A DNA stretch of 64,000 nt from contig NC_085000.1 in the NCBI RefSeq assembly GCF_963854185.1, positions 62,001 through 126,000 on the forward strand, read 5' to 3'. Source of the DNA: Sardina pilchardus (taxonomy: Eukaryota; Chordata; Actinopteri; Clupeiformes; Clupeidae). Position numbers and translations under genes: made by a program. The notes beneath the pieces are model-generated. The model worked only from the letters and a program-made list of their open reading frames with translations, had not been told where the DNA came from and did no database searches. Positions 34,466-46,358 of this stretch are shown one piece after another. Position 1 is the stretch's first letter. The number at the start of each line of letters is the position of its first letter.

Positions 34466-37400
34466 GTTACTGACAGTTATGCACAATTATAGCATGGTCT
34501 TCAATGGCACTATAACTGTGCCAGATTTTTTTTGAATGAAAAGGCAGTGACTATTTTGTGAGACTTTTTTGTGTGTTTAGATTCACAGCTCGTGTCATGT
34601 TACTTTAAGTTTGACACAGACTCGGGGGATTGTGTCAGCCACATAGGGAGTGTCACACAAGAACAATGCTGTTTCAACAGTCACTACGGCTACAAAGCAG
34701 AAAATGGGGAATGTGTGTCCTGTCGGTAAGTCAAGGAAATGACACCAATGGCTTATTGACTTAGTGTCATACTGCCTGATGCTCACAGCTATGCATTTTA
34801 ACATCTCCAGCCAAGCCTCCTGGTCAGCCTGGTCACCCTGGGGTCCTTGCTCAGTGTCTTGTCTGAAAGGCGTTAAGCAAAGACGACGAAGATGCGATGG
34901 GATTGGACAGTGCCAGGATAAGCTTAAGCTTGGGACTCTGCAAACAGCAGTTTGTGAAAATCAAGACTGCTGCCCTGGTAAAAACTAACATCCAATGACA
35001 CTACTCCTGTGGCTGTACTGAAACATTTTATTTGCTTTCCATACTGAAAATCTTAAACAAAAAAGGCAAAGAGCTGTTGTTGATGCAATCCATTGTTTAC
35101 TTTTTTCAGAGCAGGGTGGATGGGGGGAATGGCAGGCATGGCAGCCTTGCTCTGTGACCTGTGGGAATGGCGTGTCCAGGAGAGAGAGATCGTGCACCAA
35201 CCCGCTGCCCAAATGTGGAGGAGGCTGTGACGGCCCAGGACAAGACACTCAACCATGTGAAACAGGAGTCGTCTGCCCAAGTACGCTGTGATGATATATA
35301 AAGATTTCTAAAATTGCATAATATAATTAAGAACTTTGGATGTATATGTATAAATACCAGAGAGGAGAAATTGAAAGACTCTGTTGAGGTCTGTAGAATA
35401 GGGGAATCTCAAACATAAGAGTATTTTAAGGAATTTGGTAATAATACCTTTTCTGCTACAACAGGTTTTAACTTTCCTCTCTCTGCCACCCTTTAGTCAT
35501 TTGTAGCTGAAGACTGATTATGCAGTCATTGCACAAATGAGTTTGAATTGACTTCTTGAAAACACCTCTTGTGTAACAGAGATAACAATTCAGAAAGTTT
35601 GCCACATATGAACCGATTCTTTGCCTTTCCTAAGCACATGGTAGCTGGTCAGACTGGGGAGCTTGGGGTCCCTGTTTGGGGACATGTCAAGAGGATGGTG
35701 CCACCCCACCTCCAAGGGAACGCAGAAGGACATGCACCAACCCTTCACCATCATCTGTGCCAGCTGGGCGCCCCTGCCAAGGCCCTGACACTGATACGCA
35801 GCATTGTCTTTCACTACCAATGTGTCCTAGTGAGTGCATCTCCTGTTGAAGTACAAAACAGATGTTACTTGTCCTGCACCTGCATGCATCACATGTATCT
35901 GTCACAATTATACACCTTTGTGACCTAATTCAGAGCTTGTAACAACAATTCAATTCCATTTCCTAGTTCATGGTGCTTGGGGAACATGGAGCTCCCTCTC
36001 AGCATGTTCGGTGACCTGTGGAGTTGGCCTACAAACCAAGACGCGTAATTGTAATAACCCAGCACCAAAATATGGTGGAAACCTTTGCTTGGGGGACCAC
36101 AATGTACATGAAACCTGCTTCATACAAACACACTGTCCAGGTAAAAACATTCTATAAAACTCCAAAAAACAAAGTATAACTGGTTTGACAACAAGGCATT
36201 TTGTTTGTCTGATAGGTTTACCTGGAGATTCTTATCAATTAGGATATTCAATTGATTTAAGGAAAGAAAGTGTAGTTTGTAGTTCCTCAAGTTTTCTTCA
36301 TCTTAAAGGGATGGTTCGGAGTAGGGTCCTTTGCACCATTCACACATGTACATATTGTGGCCCTCTAAAGGACTACAGGCCAATAAACTCCCCCAGACTC
36401 ACAAAACACAGGAATTAGAAAGACAATACTTTTATTATTAATACACAGTCAAGTCATGAACTCAGAATATTCTCTGCTACAGATCTTAAAACACTCTGAC
36501 GAGGAATACAACATAGGGAGGTGGGATAGGCATGGGCCATGGTAAATAAGTCACAGCAAGTCATTTGACAAGACAAACCATCAAATGGATAAATAGTTCA
36601 AAGCTACACCAATTAAGCACACAAAGTCCCACACACTCATATAGAGCCGATAGCGTCACACCAGCACACACACTGCACACCAATCAGGTTACGCTATATG
36701 CCACACCCCCATCCAGCTCACCCACAGTACTTCCTGTCCAGAGGCAGCAGCAGTAGAATCCCGTTGGATGGACAAACAGACGACAAAAATAGAAAATGTC
36801 CGCTGGTCGGCTCCCCCAGTCAACCAGAAAATATTAAAAAATAAAACAAAATAGTAATCCACTCGTACCATTAGCGCCTGCACGAAGCCATTCGGCTGAT
36901 AGTGATAACTTGACCAATGTTCAACCAATGGAAAAAAGCAAAAAGCTTCTGAACCATTAATATAACAACTCCAAGTCATTATGATAGTGAACTAGTTTGT
37001 AATGGGGAGAATGGCACCTTCCGCCTGGTCTGCCCATCTTTGGAGATCATGACTTGCACCTAGCTCTTCCACAACCCGGAGAATCAGATTGCTTAATGGC
37101 CATTAAGCAATAGCATACTATTTGTATGAAGTTGTGTAATATTGCCTTGTCAGTCAACATGGCTCCTCTGAGATTATCTTTGCCTGGTTGTAAACAAATC
37201 CACATGTACCATGTCCAAGGGGGTAGGGTGCTGGACATAGCAACTGCTTTTGATGCTGACTGTCTGACACAATAACTAGAGACACCATTGAACTCAATTC
37301 ATGTAGCTGCTAGCGGTCCCAACTGTCATTTGTAATCAGTAGCCTTAATTTTGTACACTATCCCATTTTAATATTATAATCAAAATGCAGGGCTTTTCCT

Positions 37401-37481
37401 GGCCAGACTTATACACGTCTGATACCCAGTTGAAAATTGATGAAAAGGTGAATTCCTACATTGTGTTACTTAAACAGTTGA

Positions 37482-37516
<35 letters not shown>

Positions 37517-38241
37517 GTATGCATTATGTTTTATTATGCATTTTAATATGTTTGTCATTTAGTGGATGGAGAATGGACAGAGTGGGGAGAGTGGGACATG
37601 TGCAGAAAAGACACGTACAACAGACCCATCAGCTGCACCAAAAAGGCTGGCTCACAGACTCGACGGAGGAGCTGTTTGTTCAAGGACTTTGGTGGGAAAT
37701 CATGCATTGGTAGCATTGTTGAACACAGGGCTTGCTACGACATTACACACTCTGCGAAACGTGCTTGTGAAAGTAAGTCACAGAACAGATCAGCTGTATT
37801 CCTCATCAAGTTGAACCTCTAGGGGTTTTGTCTGTCACAAAGTCAGTATATGCATTTTCCAAAGAGACTTTCATTGTGTGTTTGTCCAGAACCTGCTCAC
37901 TATACAGAGTGGACCGAGTGGGGTTTGTGCAAGCCTCCCTGTGGAGCGGGTTTGAAACGACAAAGAGAACGACTGTGTGTGGCTAATATCCCAGAATTTG
38001 AGTAAGTTAATTGTCATAGTTAAAGGTACACTATGCAGGTTAAGGTATTTTTGGCGACTAGATATTGACTTGACTTTAATATATGTAACAGCTAACAGCA
38101 CAGTAATCTGTGATCTACTGTTTGTGTCACAGGAATACCACCCATGGCCGTGTGTATTATTCTGGGAAACCCAAACTGAAATGCTCCCCAATACTTGAGG
38201 AAAAGGAAGAGGAAAGCTGTCTCAATGTACCTGCATGCTAG
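34117..38241 (+). CDS. cfp: Properdin (complement factor P), nine coding exons, 451 aa
   Basis: Coding exons: 34117-34189, 34581-34725, 34811-34977, 35110-35280, 35635-35829, 35967-36140, 37563-37772, 37890-38001, 38133-38241. All have AG/GT borders and compatible phases; they sum to 452 codons including TAG. Exon 1 encodes a hydrophobic signal peptide (MTMVYTMLLVFSLQCILFLL). Exon 2 gives the Cys-rich N-terminal (TB-like) domain, with EQCCFNSHYGY and CVSC. Then six thrombospondin type 1 repeats follow, one per exon, the last split over exons 8-9: WSAWSPWGPCSVSC, WGEWQAWQPCSVTC, WSDWGAWGPCLGTC, WGTWSSLSACSVTC, WTEWGEWDMC and WTEWGLCKPPC. An NTT glycosylation sequon opens exon 9, as in mammalian TSR6. 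The secreted protein stabilises the C3bBb convertase of the alternative pathway. TSR4 lacks the third Trp. Length and domain order fit full-length properdin. Confidence 0.95.
34411..34460. repeat. (AG)n microsatellite in properdin intron 1
   Basis: An almost pure AG run of about 50 bp lies 120 bp before exon 2, likely to be length-variable. Confidence 0.95.
36141..37562 (+). other. Long properdin intron 6 with repeat-derived filling
   Basis: This is the only intron longer than 500 bp in the gene. It holds a probable non-autonomous insertion from about 36305 (AAAGGGATGGTTCGGAGTAG) towards 36990 and a (GT)n run at 37483-37512, 50 bp before exon 7. Short frames inside are not supported. The other introns are 85-391 bp. 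Confidence 0.6.
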
Positions 38242-38500
38242 GGTCTGTGTCTGTCCTCTGGGAAATGTAGAATAGGGTGAAAGTGAATACGTCAACATGT
38301 GGAAAGTGCCACCATGCATTAACAAACATGGGTTCATGTTGTATAGTTTGCATTGAATTTTAGTTGGAAAAAGGATACAGGATTCTTACATCTCTTTCTC
38401 CTTTTCAGACACAGCTTTATGCTATGGGCTCTGTGCACCAGCTTACTTGAAGTCAGCAAACCAGTTTCCGGTTTGTTGACATCACTGCCGAAAAGCACCT
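38242..38500 (+). other. Properdin 3' flank
   Basis: It follows the TAG stop directly. CTTTTTCAG-like sequence at about 38400-38408 could be an acceptor for a 3' UTR exon. No AATAAA is seen before the repeat that starts near 38510. Confidence 0.4.
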
Positions 38501-38509
38501 GAAGAGGAG

Positions 38510-38735
38510 TGGTTGTAGTGTTGCTCTCGTTAACGAAAATTATGACTAAATATCGTCGTCAACAAACTTTTTTCACGTGACGAAAACGAGACGAGACGCA
38601 ACGTAAATGCTGGCCATGTGACGATGACTATAATGAAATGTATTGGCAATATCGTTGACGAATAAAAATGAGACTAAATGTCGTTTACAAAATAAAAACC
38701 ATGCTAAAATGTCTCTTCATTTTCGAAGACCAAAA
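38510..38735. mobile_element. Decayed hAT-like MITE fragment
   Basis: GTGTTGCTCTCGTTAACGAA followed by repeated ACGAAAACGAGACGAGACG and GTTGACGAAT words is typical of a short non-autonomous element dispersed in fish genomes. No second terminus or target duplication is visible. Confidence 0.45.
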
Positions 38736-38739
38736 AAGA

Positions 38740-40340
38740 CAGGAATGTTGTAACATTATTTTGTGTCATTCAGTCACGTTATTATTTTGCAATATCTCTG
38801 TTTCCTGCATCTCACTTCAGGGGCGCATCAGGTTGCATGGTCTGATTATCATACCAGAGGACCAGCGTTTCTCGCGTGGGCCTGTTGGTCATATCCGGTG
38901 CTTCTGTCACTCATCTGATAATATTTGATCATGTAGCAAAGGAACGGTATGTATAGCCTATCGTTCTAATAGGAGCTAAGAAAATATAGGCTACGTTCAG
39001 TCCGTTAGATGGCAACTCTCTAAGTTCAACTTTGCACTAGGCTACTTATCTCACCTCCGCATGTAGATCTAATTCATTCAGATGATAATGTAATTGCAAC
39101 AGCAGATTTGATTAGTGTGTAAGCTTCTGTCCAGCTGATGCTGGCGCTGCCATCTGTATAGCCTACTATAATAATTACTCCACCTACGATCAGCGACGAA
39201 GTTCTAATCATAGACACATTTTTAATGGAACCTTGGCTTAGTAGGCTATCTAATGTTGTGTGGGAATTGCAAGAAAACTATTGAAAACAATTCCTTACCA
39301 ACCACACACGTGCGCGTGTGTCGTTTAAACGGTAGGAAAACTGAATCAGCATGGAGTTAAAACATAATTTAAAGTCCCACGCATTTAAAGGGGCAGCGAT
39401 CACTCAAGGCATAGGCCTGTACCACAACTGAGTGATGAACGTGAAATGCGTTTTATAGGCTACAAAACACTGCATTAAGATGATAACTGTGTGTAACCAC
39501 GCTTAGGCTACCTAGTTAATGGTGAAATAGCATCCACATTTAAAGCATTCAATAGCCTAAGGAAAACTTTATCAGTCAGTTAAATTGTTCTCAGAAAAGG
39601 AACAGCAGGTCTACAGAATATTCCAGATAGTCCTTTCATGGTGACAGGGGGAGACCAAACTCTGTCTAACTACCTGATTCCACTGTCAATGTTCAGTGCC
39701 TATTTAATATTTGTATCATGTATCATGTTGTGTCTTCAGTGTCCCATATACATGCAAATGTTTTGACATAATGAGCCAAATTCTGCAAAAAGTATGCATT
39801 CTATTTGTAGTTGTCTTGTGTATTTACAGTTGCTTATAAGCAATTGGCAAAAACTGTAGATACACAAGACAATTACACATAACAGAACAGGGAGTACCTT
39901 ACAATGACATGACAGCAATAACATTAGTCAAGGGTGGTGACTTTTTTGGTAGAATGTCAGTTTTCAACCTCAACTGCTCACTGCTGATTTAATGTCCATA
40001 ATTGTGTCACAGGGAAACAGGGGATGGACCGGTTTATTATTACAGACGGACAACATACCAAAATTCCCATCTAGCAAGATGGAATAACAAGCTTGTCCTG
40101 ATGCTCCTCCAGTGTGAATCCTACCCGCATATTGACAACCGCAACTTGACTCTACTATAACTGACCCTAGGCATATGGGTTGGGCCCTTGAGTCGTGGAT
40201 CTGTCTTAGGTTTCTTCCTATATGTATCTCCAATATTCTAGGGAGTTTTTCCTTGCCCCTGTTACTCATGAGCTCTCTGTAAAGCGCCATGAGACATATA
40301 TTGCCAAAAGTATTGGGTCACTGGCCTTTACCCCCTTAAT
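38740..40340. other. No gene recognised
   Basis: The sequence is AT-rich and interspersed with short decayed repeats. A near-palindrome at 39815-39870 pairs TGTCTTGTGTATTTACAG with CTGTAGATACACAAGACA. No exon with splice context was found. Confidence 0.5.
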
Positions 40341-40343
40341 GAC

Positions 40344-40620
40344 TTAAAGGAATATTTCGGTCTTTTACACTTTAAGCTCGTTTTCTGTATTGCCCAGCAT
40401 GAAAACGAGTGTTTCACACCGAAATCTCGACGATTGAGCCTGTTTGTGGAATTTCTCAGCTTTAGAATGGAGCTCTGTATGGCTTTAACATTGCTCGCTT
40501 TGTGCATGGACTATTCTGTCCTTAAAACACTCCTAAATGTTCGTTTTTAAAAATGTGCAGCTCACCGAGTGGTTACTGGTCTTCAACGATCTTCTAAATT
40601 TCATGGTGATTTCGTGTCAA
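40344..40620 (-). repeat. Dispersed repeat, inverted copy of 43.15-43.31 kb
   Basis: 40395-40530 matches the reverse complement of 43190-43315: GTCCATGCACAAAGCGAGCA, ATGTTAAAGCCATACAGAGC and CACAAACAGGCTCAATTGTC. The two copies face each other 2.7 kb apart. Confidence 0.8.
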
Positions 40621-40648
40621 TCTGGGAATGAGTGCTGCAGACAATGGC

Positions 40649-41266
40649 TAACCCCGCATTCACATTGGCTGTGTCCAGAAGTCAAGCGTGCACGCTGGGC
40701 AGTGTGCATTTTCCGGAAGTTACGTCAGAATAGACTGTCCGAAAGTCAAGCGCTCTCACTAGTGGGTACTTCGTTTGGCGTGATTTCCAAGCGTGCATCG
40801 ATGCATCTTTTTTGGCCTCAGATATCCCATAATCCATTGCGCAGCGCAGGTCAAGCTCCACACGTCATGCAAATCATCAACACACCCCTCTCCCCGAGTC
40901 AGGTGACGCCAACTAGTTAGTGCTGTCCAAATGTAGGTAGGAACGCATACTGAGGAGCGAGCTAACTACAACGCTACTGGGAAGAGGGTACTATCCAGCG
41001 TGCACGCTTGACTTCTGGACATAGCCACTGTCTCCGTCCGTCAACGGATCTCATTCACTTTGCATGGGGCGGACTCGAAATGCATTGTGGGTCCGTCCGT
41101 CGCTTCAGCTCCGTTGCCTCCGTCAAGAAAGTTGAGAAATGTTCAACTTTTCAGGCAGCAACGGATCCGTCAGCCAATTGGATCACGTGTATGCAAATAC
41201 ACATAGGTACGGCAGATCCAACCTCCGTGATCCGTTGACGGACGGAGACAGTGTGTACGCGGGGTA
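40649..41266. mobile_element. MITE with CTCCGTCCGTCAACGGATC ends, split by an inner MITE
   Basis: The right end reads GATCCGTTGACGGACGGAGA then CAGTGTGTACGCGGGGTAA. The left end reads TAACCCCGCATTCACA, is interrupted at 40667-41026, and resumes ACTGTCTCCGTCCGTCAACG at 41027. Removing the inner element restores a terminal inverted repeat of roughly 40 bp. AATGG flanks both ends, a candidate short target duplication. Confidence 0.8.
40667..41026. mobile_element. 360-bp inner MITE with 32-bp inverted ends
   Basis: GGCTGTGTCCAGAAGTCAAG then CGTGCACGCTGG at 40667 pairs with CCAGCGTGCACGCTTGACTT then CTGGACATAGCC ending 41026, with 31 of 32 bases matching. It lies inside the terminal repeat of the outer MITE and has no coding capacity. 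Confidence 0.9.
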
Positions 41267-41780
41267 ATGGTGCATTCCATTTAGTGTTGGCAGTCTCATA
41301 CGTTTACCCGCCCGACATGTGAGAATTGGTGGCTAGCGTGAACGCTGGAGTTTGTAGTCTTTTGGGAAAGAACATGGATGCCACCAGGGCAGCAACTGTC
41401 TTAGTGCTGGACATTTGTCTAGAACACAAGCAGATGTCCCTCATTCTCCCTTTTTGGGTATGGTCAATGGGAATGAATAATAAAAACATTTTTGGGCAAT
41501 TTCAACAAGTGCTGTCGCATTTCTAATGAGCTAGATGGGCATTAGCAGGCTAGCTAGTCATTGTTATTGTTGTGTGCTAGCCTCTTCAGCAAACCAGCTG
41601 GAAAACAAATCATTACATTGTATTGCACGCACAGCAAGACCGTTAAATGTATGAATTGGTGACCGGATTGAAGCAGCAATGCAATCTAGTGTGTTAAAGC
41701 ATTCCATTGTCATTAAAACGACCAACACGGTACAAATACAAAGAAAACACATGTCATCTCATCTCGACTATGGGCGCAGC

Positions 41781-42708
41781 GGTTACATGCTGCCACTCAG
41801 ACATGCCACCACTACGACATGCTTCCATTTAGACATGCCTCTATTTCGACATGCTGCTATTTAGACATGCTGCCAATCCGACACATTTTAGTACCCCCAT
41901 TCCGACAATTTACAAATCCTATTTTTTACCAAGACAATTTAACGGACCCTATGAGCCCGACGGACGCAAAGTGCGTCAAAAAACACACCCATTTTTCTCT
42001 GTACATTGCTCCGCGATTATTAGTCATAGCGAGATGAGACCTATATTGCATGAAAGAGCAGAACCGGGGCTTTAACGAGACTAGACAGTGTCTGTACGAT
42101 CAAGTATGAAAATAAAATAAAATCATGAATTTAAATCAAAGTATAGGCCTATCATATTTACAGTCTATATTGCTCCACGCAGCCACTGCTCTCGCTTGGA
42201 TTACTCCGGGACCAGGCATCGCAGGCAACAGACACGCATATCAAATGAAAGAGGAGAAACAGAGCTTTCCATTGATACCAAACACATCGATCCTTTTGTG
42301 TTATAAAAACAGACGAAGTGACAAACAAATAAGAATGTCATATAGCTTCGGCTACCGCTACTTTCGTTTGATTTAGGCTACTCGTGAAACCATGGTAAAA
42401 AATATATGGCTTGCATGTCAGATAAAAGAGGAGAGCTAGAGCTATCCACAGATGCCAAATACAACCTTCTAGGTCATAAAACAGACGAAGTGACAGGAAA
42501 ATAATAACTGTAACATTAATAGCCTATTAATTACCTCATGTCGGAATGGCACGTTGTTTGAAAAAAAAAGTTAAATACCGCCACTGCGACCATGAAAAAA
42601 AAATATGTCGGAGTGGTGGGACTTTTTCCCATAAGGAGACATGCCTCCACTACGACAATTGGACGTCAATGTCGGAGTGCTGGTATGTCGGAATGAACGG
42701 CGGATACC
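41781..42708. mobile_element. Mutator-like non-autonomous element, copy 1 (928 bp)
   Basis: It is flanked by perfect 9-bp duplications GGGCGCAGC (41772-41780 and 42709-42717). The left end, GGTTACATGCTGCC, runs into five or six copies of a 16-17-bp unit ending GACATGC: CACTCAGACATGC, CACTACGACATGC, CATTTAGACATGC, TATTTCGACATGC and so on. The right end contains the complement, ATGTCGGAGTG and TATGTCGGAATGAACGG, and ends GATACC. The interior is AT-rich with only short frames. Nine-base duplications fit Mutator-like elements. Confidence 0.85.
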
Positions 42709-43149
42709 GGGCGCAGCCATGTTTGTTTACAGGTCGTAAGCCCAACTCGGGGTACTCGCAAGTACTCCGAGGTAAAGGGGGCGTTCCTCCGTAAAATGCC
42801 GCAAGAAAGCTGGGTAATTTACACTTTACAACTCGGGCGGGTGACTTACGATACAAATGGATCGCAGGGTTATCACAGGTAGGCTAATCAGGGTAGCAGG
42901 TGTTGGGCCGTTTCAGTCCTAATTTGTAACGACCCGGTGACGTAGTGTTGGACTAGAAGTGCAGGACAACGTCAGCATTCCAATAGTATTTTGGACCAAC
43001 ATGCCATGGCATGTTTCAAACTGGAGTATGCGCGGAGAGCAATATCTCCAATACAAAATCAGACGAAATGTTACTTTTGTCGAGAAACACGATTTTTGTC
43101 AATATTAACCCTGGTAATAGTACAGTTTACCACTTATGAGTATTTTCAA

Positions 43150-43312
43150 TCAATCAACAGCTCAAAAAACCTATTTTAGGGTGCAGTGACCCTTTAAGGA
43201 CATAATAGTCCATGCACAAAGCGAGCAATGTTAAAGCCATACAGAGCTCCATTCTAAAGCTGACAAATTCCACAAACAGGCTCAATTGTCGAGATTTCGG
43301 TGTCAAACACTC
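43150..43312 (+). repeat. Dispersed repeat copy, cut by a LINE
   Basis: It matches the inverted repeat at 40395-40530. Similarity stops at GTGTCAAACAC (about 43312), where LINE sequence begins. Confidence 0.75.
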
Positions 43313-44210
43313 TCTGTACACCCATGACTGCACCCCCACCCACCCCACAAACACCATCGTCAAGTATGTGGACGACACAACCGTGGTTGGCCTCATCTTA
43401 GGGGGAGACAAGGCCGACTACCGAGATGAAGTCCGCAGACTGGTGGAGTGGTGCGAGGTCAACAATCTTATCCTCAACACATCCAAAACTAAAGAAATAG
43501 TGATAGACTTTCGCAGGAAAAAAACAGAACTGGAGCCCCTCTGCATCAAGGGGGAATGTGTGGAAAGGGTTCCAGCCTTCAAATTCCTGGGCGTACACAT
43601 CACTGAGGACCTCTCTTGGGCCACCAACACCCAACACATGGTCAAGAAGGCCCAGCAGCGACTCCACTTCCTGAGAACACTCAGGAAACACCACCTGGAG
43701 GAGAGACTGCTGGTGTCCTTCTACCGCTGCTCCATTGAGAGCGTGTTGGCCTACTGCGTCTCCACATGGTACACCAGCTGCTCAGCAGCAGACAAGAAGG
43801 CCCTTCAGTGCATCATTATCATCGCCCAAAAGATCACAAACTGTTCCCTGCCCTCTCTGCAGAATGTCTTCCACTCCCGTTGCACCACCAGAACTGAAAC
43901 CATTCTAAAAGACCCCACACACCCCGGACATCACATTTTTGCACTGTTGCCCTCTGGCAAACGCTTCATGTCCATCAAGTCACATACAAACAGACTCAAA
44001 AACAGTTTCTATCCCACTGCTATACGTACACTGAACACATCCAGACACCCACACACACGGCCCATCCAAACATGAAAGACTGTGCCCTTGTGAGGGTGGA
44101 CTGTTGTTTGGCACTTTACTCCTGGACTGTTTGCAACTTTGCACTTTTTATCTTCATTCTACCTCACCTGACATTTCTATGAGCATGAATGTATTGAATT
44201 GTATGTGTAC
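43313..44210 (+). mobile_element. 5'-truncated LINE fragment (CR1/L2/Rex1 superclade)
   Basis: It starts inside the RT palm domain and continues through the stop into a 3' UTR of about 130 bp rich in TTTGCAC and TTTGGCAC words, ending near 44210. It is a different family from the LINE at 25-27 kb by sequence. Confidence 0.8.
43316..44074 (+). pseudogene. C-terminal half of a LINE reverse transcriptase
   Basis: The frame includes the catalytic YVDD (43365-43376), LNTSKTKEIVIDFRRKK, FKFLGVHITEDLSW, KKAQQRLHFLRTLRKHHLEE, FYRCSIESVLAYCVSTWY and LPSGKRF near the end. It is open throughout to the stop after RPIQT. The fingers and the endonuclease are missing by truncation. Confidence 0.88.
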
Positions 44211-44815
44211 TACTATGTAGGTTATGGGAGGGTATGTTTTGTGTGGGTCCCTCATCCTACTATGGGGCTATGGGAGGACAGAATAACATTGGCCATTTTC
44301 GTTCACGGAATCCTTTGTAAATGCTTTATAATTAGATGTCGGGCTATAGCTCACATCTGCTTCCTTTGTGCGGGTTCTTTTAAAACTGCGTCTTTTTATC
44401 TCGTGCATTTCATCTGCTGCCAGCTTGTGACTCCACGTCGCCCAAAATGCATTTTCGTGTACTGTATTACATCAGCATTTTCACTCGCTGAATCTTTTGA
44501 AAATTGCTTTACTAACGTTGGGCCCTATGGCCTTGCTCCAGCTTTGCCATTGATCTTTCGTGCGCGTCCTTTTAAACACAATCTTTTTATCTCATGCAGC
44601 AATCTGCTGTCGGCAGATCCAGATCAATTTTAATCGTTTCTCCATTGGGTAATTTCAGACCTTTCCTGAAACAGTCATGGAGATCCATCCATAGGATACG
44701 TTTTGAAATTATCTTACTAACAAACAGACAGACAGACAAATAAACCCCGATGAAAACAACATATTGGCTGATGTCATAAGCCCCCGCGAGTATTTGCCCT
44801 GCTGCCGTCTTGTGA

Positions 44816-45174
44816 TAGCCTGATTACCATCGACTTTCAAAGGCTCTGCGAGACTTTAGTCTGACCAAGAGCCTGTGCTAACACGGTTTCTCCAAGCGCT
44901 GGTTGACCCGCCTCCTTTAAGTGCCTCGATTTGCTACTGGTTGATGTCAGAAAGCGGTTTGCCGAGTTTAAACCAATAACAACACTCTTTCCTATGCCTT
45001 GAACACGCCTCTACCCAGAGCCGTTTGAGCTGCTCAAAGTTGATTGGTTCTCGACCAAAGGGGGCAGTTCCGCAGATTTCGGGAACTCAGAAATCCTTAC
45101 CGATTAGCAGTTGACCAGACCAGCGACAGCAAAAGCCGAAGGTGTTACGTCACTGGGAGGGCGTGCCAGGCTAG
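44816..45174. mobile_element. 359-bp hAT-like MITE in the tandem array
   Basis: It starts TAGCCTGATTACC and ends GTGCCAGGCTAG, with perfect 8-bp duplications TCTTGTGA at 44808-44815 and 45175-45182. Removing it restores the array word CTTGTGACTACACATCGCCC. Eight-base duplications and TAG-type ends fit hAT elements. Confidence 0.88.
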
Positions 45175-45687
45175 TCTTGTGACTACACATCGCCCAAAGT
45201 GATTGATTGCATCGCATTCTCCACATTTTTAGCTACATTTTCATGAACCACATCAGGATGTTCGTTCATTGAATCTTTTGCCAACTGCTTTACAATTAAC
45301 GTCGGGCCCTATGGAGCTTGGGTTACATGCTGCCACTCAGACATGCCACCACTACGACATGCTTCCATTTAGACATGCCTCTATTTCGACATGCTGCTAT
45401 TTCGACATGCTGCCAATCCGACACATTTTAGTACCCCCATTCCGACAGTTTACAAATCCTATTTTTTTCCAAGTCAATTTAACGGACCCTATAGCCCGAC
45501 GGACGCAAAGTGCGTCAAAAAACACACCCATTCTTCTCTGTTACATTGCTCCGCGATTATTAGTCACAGCCAGATGAGACCTATATTGCATGAAAGAGCA
45601 GAACCGGGGCTTTCCAACGAGACTAGACACGTGTCTGTACGATCAAGTATGAAAATAAAAATAAAATCATGAATTTAAATCAAAGTA

Positions 45688-46358
45688 TACAACCCCTGGC
45701 AAAAAATATGGAATCACCAGTCTTGGAGGATGTTACTCCAGTTGTTTAATTTTTTAGAAAAAAGCCAGATCACAGACATGACACAAAACTAAGTTAATTT
45801 GAAATGGCAACTTTCTGGCTTTAGGAAACATTAAAGGAAATCAAGAAAAAAAATAATTAATCAGTAACAGTTGCTTGTTTTAGACCAGCCAGAGGGGAAA
45901 AAAATATGGAATCACTCAATTCCAAGGAAAAAAATATGGAATCATGAAAAACCAATTGACAAAAGAACACTTCAACGCACCACTACCGTAATTTCCCGAC
46001 TATTAGCCGCGGCTTATACATTGATTTAGCAAAATTTCTTCCGCTATGAGGTTAATACAGGGAGGCAGTTAATATGGTGTTAATATGGTTTTGTTTCTTT
46101 TAACTTACATAAAACACTGTCCTGCGGCTTATACACAATGCGGCTTATATGCGGGAAATTACTGTAGTACTTTGTTGCACCACCTCTGGCTTTTATAACA
46201 GCTTACAGTCTCTGAGGCATGGACTTAATGAGTGACAATCAGTACTCTTCATCAATCTGGCTCCAACTTTCTCTGATTCCAGTTGCCAGATCAGTTTTGC
46301 AGGTTGAAGCCTTGGGATGCACCATTTTCTTTAATTCTACAACAGATTTTCGGAAAAT
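45688..46358. mobile_element. Tc1/mariner-like fragment
   Basis: It begins at a TA with CAACCCCTGGCAAAAAATAT then GGAATCACC, a terminal sequence common to Tc1-like repeats of fish. ATATGGAATCA words recur at 45904 and 45941. It continues to GGCTTTTATAACAGCTTACA and ends abruptly near 46358. It has no transposase frame and no matching right terminus. Confidence 0.6.
45986..46164. mobile_element. 179-bp TA-flanked MITE
   Basis: The ends CCGTAATTTCCCG and, in reverse complement, CAGTAATTTCCCGC are inverted repeats. TA flanks both sides (45984-45985 and 46165-46166). GCGGCTTATA words lie just inside each end. It is inserted in the Tc1-like fragment. Confidence 0.85.
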
